Positions 1 through 5,651 of a stretch of DNA of 13,363 nt are shown here, in pieces. Position 1 is the first letter of the stretch. Each line of letters opens with the position of its first letter. Below the pieces are notes generated by a model. It saw only the letters and a list, made by a program, of their open reading frames with translations. It was not told where the DNA came from and searched no databases. The position numbers were made by a program, and so were the translations under genes. The stretch covers positions 1 through 13,363 of the forward strand of contig PKYZ01000199.1 of assembly GCA_003132865.1 (NCBI GenBank), written 5' to 3'. The stretch comes from Bryobacterales bacterium. Lineage in GTDB: Bacteria > Acidobacteriota > Terriglobia > Bryobacterales > Bryobacteraceae.

Positions 1-1178
1 CGCATCAGGAAACTGGACACCAGTACAACCGGTTCGGCCTGCCACCCGTCGCGTGCAACGGACTTCTCAGCGGGACCCCGCCCGCCATGCACCGGCCTCC
101 ACACCAGCGCCGATCCATCGTAGATCGGGACGTTCAGGTTGAACTTCTCGTACAGCTCGTTTTGCCACTGAATCTGGACGCTCTTGGGTGTCAGGATCAG
201 GACCCGTTTCGCCAAGCCGCTCAGTATGGCCTGCCGAAGGATCAGACCCGCCGAAATTGTCTTGCCGAGTCCCACTTCGTCGGCGATCAGCACCCTGCTC
301 GGCCACTCGCTCAGGAACCGCGTGTACGTGCGCACCTGGTGCCGCCAAGGTGTAACGGCGCTCGTCATCTCGCCCACGCGCAGGCCGTGCCCCAAGCATG
401 GCGCCTCGCGTATGAAAGTCCAAACAACGCGCCGGTATTCGTCGGGCAGCAGCCTATGCTCCTCGACGTGAAAGGGCGCCCTCTTCAGCAGCGGAGATGA
501 CGTCCCCTCGTGCTTTGGCAAGAACTCCAGAAGCCTTTTCCGGGCTGCCTCGGGGAATTCATATACGCGAATCGACTTCGGCTTACGGGCCGGGTCCCAA
601 AACAGATCGAACGCATTCACGTCGTAGTCGACATACTCAGCCTCGCGCCAGGACCGGTGGACCTTGAAGCTTTCGCGATTATTCAGCCATCCGCCGGCCG
701 TCTCATTTACCGACCCGGAGAACGCCACGCGGTTGCCCGCTTCATCGGTGATGATGCCCACCTTCTCGTGATAAATTCCCGAACTGCCGACGGGGATCGC
801 GACCTTCACATCCAGATGCCCCTGCGCGATCATCCACGCCAACATCTCCAGCCCGTTCTGCGCGCGCGCATCGGGAGGCGTCAGATCGACGGCGCAGAGC
901 CTTGCCGCAATCTGCTCGCGCAAATCGTAACCCTCGGCAAGCGCCTCCTGTTCCGCCGGTCCGAGCGTTAGTCCGACGATCAGCCGCATCCGCCCGTCGT
1001 TGGCTATCAAGGCCTCGATGCCGCGTGCCGCCAGAGCCAGCGAATCGGCCGAAAAATATCCCGTCAGGCGGTCATATTGGACTGCACAAGCCAGCGCCGG
1101 ATTGTAAAACAGCTCGATCAGGTCGCCGTCTTCGTTGCGGTACCCGACGCACCATTCGCGTTCCGTCAGCAGGCTCAT
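1..1178 (-). CDS. PLD-like nuclease / SNF2-family helicase, N-terminal part (runs off left edge)
   Basis: The reading frame is open from an ATG at 1178 to the window edge, 392 codons with no stop. Residues 1-200 look like a phospholipase-D-like nuclease domain: an HxK motif at H137-K139 (YHEK), then a conserved GSVNET..GW block at 155-164 and an acidic/aromatic stretch. An SF2/SNF2 helicase core follows: a Q-motif-like PWRHQ at 277-281, Walker A with DEVGLGKT at 300-307, and motif Ia-like ILTPKSVQIQW at 328-338. The DExx box and later motifs must lie outside the window. Such PLD-SNF2 fusions occur in defence islands beside DNA methylases. Translocation on and cleavage of non-self DNA is the inferred role. 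It is the last visible gene of the minus-strand block, separated from brnA by a REPIN-like repeat. No Shine-Dalgarno lies at normal distance: AGGAGG sits 15 nt upstream, in a hairpin. Confidence 0.88.
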   Translation of the reverse strand, partial: MSLLTEREWCVGYRNEDGDLIELFYNPALACAVQYDRLTGYFSADSLALAARGIEALIANDGRMRLIVGLTLGPAEQEALAEGYDLREQIAARLCAVDLTPPDARAQNGLEMLAWMIAQGHLDVKVAIPVGSSGIYHEKVGIITDEAGNRVAFSGSVNETAGGWLNNRESFKVHRSWREAEYVDYDVNAFDLFWDPARKPKSIRVYEFPEAARKRLLEFLPKHEGTSSPLLKRAPFHVEEHRLLPDEYRRVVWTFIREAPCLGHGLRVGEMTSAVTPWRHQVRTYTRFLSEWPSRVLIADEVGLGKTISAGLILRQAILSGLAKRVLILTPKSVQIQWQNELYEKFNLNVPIYDGSALVWRPVHGGRGPAEKSVARDGWQAEPVVLVSSFLM

Positions 1179-1179
1179 C

Positions 1180-1270
1180 CTAGGTAGGACAGGCCTCCTG
1201 GCCTGTCCGTGTTGGGCAGGGGAAAAGAGTTGGCCGCCGAAGCACGGGCGGGAGGCCTGTCCCACCTAAG
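1180..1270. repeat. REPIN-like element: two hairpin-forming REP-type arms in inverted orientation
   Basis: The left arm (1180-1198, ctaggtaggacaggcctcc) matches the reverse complement of the right arm (1251-1269) with 2 mismatches in 19. The left arm is also half of a perfect 9-bp hairpin (1187-1195 / 1200-1208, loop TCCT). The right arm forms a weaker wobble-containing hairpin (about 1244-1260). About 50 nt lie between the arms. Two inverted REP units with a spacer is the form of a REPIN, a small non-autonomous element mobilised by RAYT transposases. No RAYT gene is in the window. The element abuts the start codon of the PLD-SNF2 gene. Confidence 0.6.
1187..1208 (-). promoter_or_regulatory. 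Hairpin just upstream of the PLD-SNF2 start, with AGGAGG in its loop and stem
   Basis: On the minus-strand transcript, GGACAGGCC pairs with GGCCTGTCC around an AGGA loop. The only good Shine-Dalgarno-like AGGAGG upstream of the ATG at 1178 lies in this loop plus the first two stem bases. The hairpin ends 8 nt before the start codon. Folding could control ribosome access; this is inference from sequence alone. Confidence 0.35.
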
Positions 1271-1335
1271 TGAATAGCATGGACCCAAGCAGCCAAAATT
1301 CTTCTTTGGTTTCATAAACTATTAGCTTCGCGCAA

Positions 1336-1352
1336 GCCCGACCGCATCGGGC
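1336..1352 (-). terminator. Small hairpin downstream of brnA (weak terminator candidate)
   Basis: A perfect 6-bp stem GCCCGA/TCGGGC surrounds a 5-nt loop, 12 nt past the brnA stop codon. On the minus strand only TTG follows, with no real U tract, so any termination would be weak or factor-dependent. It could separate brnTA from the PLD-SNF2 gene. Confidence 0.25.
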
Positions 1353-1364
1353 CGCGAACGCACT

Positions 1365-1634
1365 TCACTTCAAGGCTTCCACAATGGCAACTTCCTTGCT
1401 CAGTACATTGTTCACCAAATCGTCGAGCGACACTCCCCGGCGCACAGCGATAGTGGAAAGGTAGGCGTGCAATTCATCGGTCAAGTAGATGACATGGCCG
1501 CGGTAGAACCTGCCACGAACGGCATTCGCCGGGATCTCCCGAATCGGCGGGATGTCCGAATAATCGATGTCCTCATCGCGCTGGCCGGTCACGGCCAGGA
1601 TATCTTCGCGTTGCGTTTCAGAGAGCGTCGGCAT
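1365..1634 (-). CDS. brnA: BrnA-like antitoxin (ribbon-helix-helix type)
   Basis: An 89-aa acidic protein encoded just after, and overlapping by 17 nt, the BrnT toxin gene, the usual toxin-first brnTA order. The N-terminal half is acidic and probably disordered, as expected of the toxin-binding part of an antitoxin. The C-terminal half (about 46-85) reads as a beta-strand followed by two helices (VIYLTDELHAYL...GVSLDDLVNNVL), the pattern of a ribbon-helix-helix DNA-binding fold. The start is well supported: AAAGGA lies 6 nt before the ATG, inside the toxin gene. In the family, BrnA neutralises BrnT and, with it, represses the shared promoter. The name rests mainly on the partner; it could also be called a CopG/RHH-family antitoxin. 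Confidence 0.8.
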   Translation of the reverse strand: MPTLSETQREDILAVTGQRDEDIDYSDIPPIREIPANAVRGRFYRGHVIYLTDELHAYLSTIAVRRGVSLDDLVNNVLSKEVAIVEALK

Positions 1635-1905
1635 ATAGCTTCCTTTCTTGCGCGTCTGCGCGGCGGGCGGAAACGATCCGGATGATGTCGTCGGGGCCTG
1701 CTAGCCGGTAAGTGTGCACGACGGTAACCATCGTTCTTCCATCCAGAACCCCGATCGCATGCCAGCGTTCCTCGCCATCCTCCACGCGTTCCAGGAACGT
1801 TAGGCAATGCGGATCGTCGAACACGAGCTTCGCGGTCTCAAACCCCATACGATGCTTTTTTCGGTTTATTTCGTCCTTTTCTTTGTCCCATTCGAACCGG
1901 AGCAT
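1618..1905 (-). CDS. brnT: BrnT family toxin (DUF497), RelE-like ribonuclease
   Basis: A 95-aa protein with the characteristic BrnT opening: FEWDKEKDEINRKKH at 4-18, then GFETAKLVFDDP and ERWHAIGVLDGRTMVTVVHT, ending in RIVSARRADAQER. Length and layout are normal for BrnT, a RelE-like fold toxin that cleaves RNA and blocks translation until bound by BrnA. It starts 57 nt after the DUF1156 stop on the same strand and overlaps brnA by 17 nt. No strong Shine-Dalgarno is visible before the ATG, which would keep toxin output low relative to the antitoxin. brnTA pairs are usually autoregulated; a promoter would have to lie in 1906-1962 or inside the methylase gene. The pair sits between two core genes of the putative defence block. 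Confidence 0.93.
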   Translation of the reverse strand: MLRFEWDKEKDEINRKKHRMGFETAKLVFDDPHCLTFLERVEDGEERWHAIGVLDGRTMVTVVHTYRLAGPDDIIRIVSARRADAQERKLYADAL

Positions 1906-1962
1906 CTGTATCTAGCTTATCGCGTACACACGGCGAACTGCACCTCCAAGGGCGGCGTTGCG

Positions 1963-4842
1963 TCATCTTTCGGGGGGTTCTTCCTCGTCCGCGGCTTCCG
2001 GCAATTCCAGCGGGAGCTGCTCCGGAATCTTCGGCGCCGGCACCGTCTCGGCGAAGGCCAGCTTGCGCAGCCGCTCCAGCGCTTCGAAATCGTTCGCCGC
2101 GCCCGTCAGGCTGGCGTCGGGTTTCTTCCGGCCCGCCGAAGCCACGCCCGGCGGCAGCACGTTCAGCAGCGCTTCGAGCGCGGTCAGCAGGGTCGGGTCG
2201 CCGATAAGCTGCGCTTCCTCGATCAGGTTCCGCGCCGCGCCCGTGTTCTGTTCGCGCCCGGTCTTCGCCGCCCAATGCAGCACGTCGAGCATGCACGCCT
2301 CGCTAACGTGCCGCAGGCTGCCGTTGCGGTGCCGCGTGACGCTGTCCCACAGGATCACATCGTCGCCCTTCACCTCGCAGACCTGCTTCTTCACGTCCTG
2401 GTCGAAGTCCAGCCCGACCACCCGCGCCAGCTTGAGCGCTTCGTCCGCCGGAAAGCGCGGCGCGCGGAACGCATCCCAGGCCAGCACGTACCACTCGGTC
2501 AGAGCGTCCAGGTGATGCTGGCGTTTCACGGTGGCAAGTTGCTCCATGCGCCACTGCTTCACTTCGCGCCGCGCCGCCTCGAGCGCATCCTCCGGCCGGA
2601 CCGCGTAGGGGTCGAACTCTTCAAAAAGGTCGCGCTGCTTTGTCTTCGGCTCCGGACGCGCCGTTCCGCGCCTGAGCGGCCATGCTTCGGTGAACACTTG
2701 AAGAGCGGGACCGAAGCAGGCGAGATATAGATCGATGCCGCCGATGCCGGCTTCCTGGAACTCCTTCACTTTCGCGCGCACTGATTGCCGGACGGTCGGC
2801 TCGACCTCTTCCCAGTAGCGCGGTTCGCTCGCGGCGGTATCGGCTTCACGCACGCGACAGACCAGGAAGATGGTGGAGCGCGCCGCGGATTTCTCGCGGA
2901 TATGCAGACTGCCTTCAGCTTCGGTGTTCACCGGCCACGATGCTGTGATGGTGAACCCGGCCTCGATCAAACCGCCCGCCAGCGCGTCCCAGGCGCCCGC
3001 CGCCTTGTGCGTGAACATCACGGTCATGATGCCATCCGGCTTCAAGACGCGGCGCTGTTCCCTGAAGATGGATGCCATGCGCCGCTGGTAGTCGCGTCCA
3101 GCCAGATTCTTCGCGCCGCCCTTCTGCCCAGCGAACTTCGCGGCGTTCGCGACCGCTTCCCGGTCTTTGTCCGTGAGGTGACCGGTAAACAACTCCGGAT
3201 AGAGCAGCCCCGCGGTACGCTTCAGCCAGACGTAAAAGAAGTCCGAGAGCTCCGCGTACATCACGTTGTCGTAATAGGGTGGGTCCATCACCACGCAGTC
3301 TACGGAAGCATCTTCGAGCGGAAGCGCGTCCGCTGAGGCGCATGTGATGCGCACCTGGGGTTTGGGCCGAGCAGCGGCGAACTGCAGTTGGCTGTCCGAC
3401 GATTGGCCAAGGAGCTCGATCAACTCACCCAATGCCTTTCCAGTCTGTCCGACAGCCCAGTCGTAGCCGAGACCGGTGATGGTGGGCGCCATCTCCGAAT
3501 AACTCCACTGAAATGCGAAATTGTGGCGGTTGAAAGTGTTTACCACAACCTCCCTCAGCGGCATCCAGACGCTCATGACCGAGTTGTAGTTGAGCATCTT
3601 GTCCAGCGCGAGCGTGAGGTACGCCATGGCGGCGCGATCAAGATCAGTCTTAAGGCACTCCGCCGCCAGGTCCTGGAAAACTTCGACGCTTACGCAATGG
3701 CCGAAGAGTTGTCGTGGGGAAAAAAGTTCGCGCCATCGGAACATACCGTACATGCGGTGACCGCGGTCGTAGTTTGAGAGCGCATCAATCTCCTCGTCCG
3801 GCACGATGTTCCGCGCCTGCCACAGCGGCATCTTTTCCGCGAGCTTCTGCCGAACCAGCGCCTCAACGTCATCCTCGGGCCGGGGCGCGCGAAAGCCTCG
3901 GACCTTTTCCATCTTGGGCTTGCCGTTCTTGGTGTAACCCTTGATGCGTTCCTCTTTGTAGACCACACAGTAAAGCTGGTGGCCCATGCGGCCCGCCTGG
4001 GCCTGCGCCTTGATCTCGTCGCCGTCGATGGTGCGGCGGCACTCCGGAAATGGACACGTTCCATCCCCGCCCTTTACAGTACCGGGCGAGTGATCCGCCT
4101 CCCGCTCCACAATCTCAAACCGTACATGCCCGCCTTCAGGAGCCAGCCGCACGCCGTGCCCCGAACTATCCAGCCTCCAATTGGGCGATAGCGGCACGAC
4201 ACCGCCGCAGTACGGGCAGGTCACAGTCCGAGCCCAGAGGTAGCCGTCGACGGTCAGTACACCTTTCGCCTCTGCGGGGAAAACGCCCTCGAAGTGTGGC
4301 TGTGCGCGGCGCATGAATTCAGCAGCAAGCTGCTCGTAACGCTTCAGCACGTCCGTACCGAATAGGAGAGGCAGTTCGACCGTGGCTTTCAGCAACAAAG
4401 CGGCGACCGGGTTGAGATCGTTTGAGATGGTCTTCGAGCCCAACCGGACTGCCTCGAACGGGATGCTGCCGCCACCCGCGGTAGGATCGAGCACGGTCGA
4501 TCCCTTTCCATCAGTTGGCGGCAGAAACTGAAAGGCCCGTGGGTAACCGTACGGATCAGGGCCGAGATCTTCGCCAGTGAGCTTAGCCCGAGCGATTCGC
4601 TGCTTCGTTATAACCGGATCACCGTGAATGCCGAGGTCATACAGGAACTGAGCGCGGTCAGTTCCAGCTTCCAGAAGGCTGCCCAGTATCGCGGCCCGGC
4701 TCGCAACCAAAGGCCGACGCGCAAACCACACGTGCAAGTAATAGGTGGGCGGCAGGGCCGTCATGGATCGCCGCTCCCGCACACACTCTTCGCTCAGAGC
4801 CGCGATCGGCAGCCAATCCTCAATCAGCCTCCGCTTGCTCAT
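1963..4842 (-). CDS. DUF1156-domain Zn-ribbon adenine-specific DNA methylase (COG1743-like)
   Basis: A 959-aa protein. The N-terminus (about 8-57) is the DUF1156 signature, with WLPIAALSEE, YYLHVWFARRP and SRAAILGSLL. The SAM-binding motif I is LDPTAGGGS at 118-126. A Zn-ribbon-like region has CPYC at 209-212 and a second cysteine pair at 263/268. The catalytic DPPYY is at 520-524, typical of N6-adenine or N4-cytosine amino-methyltransferases. About 400 residues separate motif I from DPPY, as in this family. The C-terminal third has no motif I can name. The likely role is methylating host DNA to mark it as self. The start ATG overlaps the upstream stop as ATGA with no good Shine-Dalgarno, so translation is probably coupled to the 150-aa gene. 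Neighbours (DUF499 ATPase, PLD-SNF2) support a defence role. Target base and sequence cannot be read here. Confidence 0.92.
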   Translation of the reverse strand: MSKRRLIEDWLPIAALSEECVRERRSMTALPPTYYLHVWFARRPLVASRAAILGSLLEAGTDRAQFLYDLGIHGDPVITKQRIARAKLTGEDLGPDPYGYPRAFQFLPPTDGKGSTVLDPTAGGGSIPFEAVRLGSKTISNDLNPVAALLLKATVELPLLFGTDVLKRYEQLAAEFMRRAQPHFEGVFPAEAKGVLTVDGYLWARTVTCPYCGGVVPLSPNWRLDSSGHGVRLAPEGGHVRFEIVEREADHSPGTVKGGDGTCPFPECRRTIDGDEIKAQAQAGRMGHQLYCVVYKEERIKGYTKNGKPKMEKVRGFRAPRPEDDVEALVRQKLAEKMPLWQARNIVPDEEIDALSNYDRGHRMYGMFRWRELFSPRQLFGHCVSVEVFQDLAAECLKTDLDRAAMAYLTLALDKMLNYNSVMSVWMPLREVVVNTFNRHNFAFQWSYSEMAPTITGLGYDWAVGQTGKALGELIELLGQSSDSQLQFAAARPKPQVRITCASADALPLEDASVDCVVMDPPYYDNVMYAELSDFFYVWLKRTAGLLYPELFTGHLTDKDREAVANAAKFAGQKGGAKNLAGRDYQRRMASIFREQRRVLKPDGIMTVMFTHKAAGAWDALAGGLIEAGFTITASWPVNTEAEGSLHIREKSAARSTIFLVCRVREADTAASEPRYWEEVEPTVRQSVRAKVKEFQEAGIGGIDLYLACFGPALQVFTEAWPLRRGTARPEPKTKQRDLFEEFDPYAVRPEDALEAARREVKQWRMEQLATVKRQHHLDALTEWYVLAWDAFRAPRFPADEALKLARVVGLDFDQDVKKQVCEVKGDDVILWDSVTRHRNGSLRHVSEACMLDVLHWAAKTGREQNTGAARNLIEEAQLIGDPTLLTALEALLNVLPPGVASAGRKKPDASLTGAANDFEALERLRKLAFAETVPAPKIPEQLPLELPEAADEEEPPER

Positions 4843-5291
4843 GGCGTCGTCAGCAGCACCCTCAACGAAGCCATCACCCGTCGCGGATACTCCCGGTGCA
4901 GCACCATGCCGAGCCAGTAACCCGCCTCCTCGCGCGACATTTTCTCCACTCCCTCGGCCACCTGCCGGATGCGGTCCAGATTCTTCATCGGCGCCAGCGC
5001 CCGGAACAGCAACCCCAACGCGAGCGCCACCTCTTCATCCAGCGGCCACCGCTTCGTTTTTCCCGGCTTCAGCGAGCCGAGCACGATCTTCTCCCGCGCC
5101 AACCGCTTCAAAAGACGGTTCTCCGCGATGCGCAAGCCCGGTCCCTGAATGGTGGCAACATGCTCCGGCGCTTTCAGCCGCGGCGTAGCCGGCGAGGTCG
5201 CCTGCCAGATCTCCAAGCGCCACACGCTGGTCGATTCCACGATCATCCGCAACTCATACTGAGGCTTCATCCACACCTGTACACCGGTCAC
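4839..5291 (-). CDS. Uncharacterised 150-aa protein coupled to the DUF1156 methylase
   Basis: I do not recognise the family. The protein has a beta-rich N-terminal half (MKPQYELRMIVES, VWRLEIWQA), a basic stretch around 60-82 (RLLKRLAREK, KPGKTKRWPL) and a helical C-terminal half (EEVALALGLLFRAL; REEAGYWLGMVLHREYPRRV). No signal peptide, membrane segment or catalytic motif is visible. Its stop overlaps the methylase ATG by 4 nt (ATGA), strongly suggesting co-translation and a role as small partner or specificity/adaptor subunit of the methylase complex; that role is inference. The start taken is GTG at 5291, with GGGGG 8 nt upstream; ATG at 5270 (residue 8) is the alternative. Small proteins commonly occur between DUF499 and DUF1156 genes. 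Confidence 0.75.
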   Translation of the reverse strand: MTGVQVWMKPQYELRMIVESTSVWRLEIWQATSPATPRLKAPEHVATIQGPGLRIAENRLLKRLAREKIVLGSLKPGKTKRWPLDEEVALALGLLFRALAPMKNLDRIRQVAEGVEKMSREEAGYWLGMVLHREYPRRVMASLRVLLTTP

Positions 5292-5650
5292 GCGATTTAC
5301 CCCCGCCTAATTGACTGAAAACAATAGCAAAGCACCGTTGATCCCACCGATCTCCGCCAAAACCCGTGCTACTCTGATGGCGGGTAGAGAGATATCGTTG
5401 AAAGGCTCCCCGCACTCGCCGCCAAGTGTTCTGCCGGGACCGCCCAAGCTCTTTGACAATTTCAACCGCAGGCGAAGGGATCGCGCCGGCTCGCTAACCC
5501 ATACCACAACCAAAACTCCAACTAAATCCTGTAAGTTAAGATACTAAGTATGTTATCTAGTCGTTTTTCTGCAAATGGCTTCGTCTGGCCGATTTTGTAA
5601 CTCAGCGATCCCCGCACAAAAACGCACAATCACGCACAATCATGCACAAT
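5292..5650. other. Non-coding gap with AT-rich regulatory-looking sequence
   Basis: These 359 bases separate the DUF499 stop from the 150-aa gene. Short frames on both strands (e.g. 5307-5513 minus, 5311-5547 plus) have low-complexity products and no good ribosome sites, so I do not call them genes. The part around 5515-5575 is much more AT-rich than the surroundings and contains a palindrome; 5612-5651 holds a 10-bp tandem repeat. The gap probably contains the promoter of the 150-aa/methylase unit. No tRNA or transposase remnant is evident. Confidence 0.6.
5539..5558. promoter_or_regulatory. AT-rich nested palindrome, possible operator
   Basis: ATACTAAGTAT (5541-5551) is a perfect palindrome around a central base. 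It lies inside a wider inverted pair AGATA...TATCT (5539-5558). It sits about 250 bp upstream of the 150-aa gene in an AT-rich patch of an otherwise GC-rich region, consistent with a regulator-binding site or promoter. No confident -35/-10 pair could be chosen. Confidence 0.3.
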
Positions 5651-5651
5651 T
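5612..5651. repeat. Four tandem copies of a 10-bp repeat (consensus ACGCACAATC)
   Basis: Units start at 5612, 5622, 5632 and 5642. The second and third are identical; the outer two differ at 2-4 positions. The array runs exactly to the first base of the DUF499 stop codon. A 10-bp period, about one helical turn, places each unit on the same DNA face, as in arrays of protein-binding sites. It could also be simple slippage. Confidence 0.7.

Noticed and set aside
1807..2730. 307-codon plus-strand open frame opposite the methylase gene
   Set aside because: Arginine/histidine-rich shadow composition typical of antisense frames in GC-rich genes; the opposite strand has clear methylase motifs.
5311..5547. 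78-codon plus-strand frame in the non-coding gap (and a 68-codon minus-strand one)
   Set aside because: TTG start without ribosome site, low-complexity Ser/Pro/Arg product, no family resemblance I can defend; possibly dispersed intergenic sequence.
5612..5651. Tandem 10-bp repeat as a CRISPR array
   Set aside because: Units are too short and contiguous, with no spacers and no cas genes nearby.
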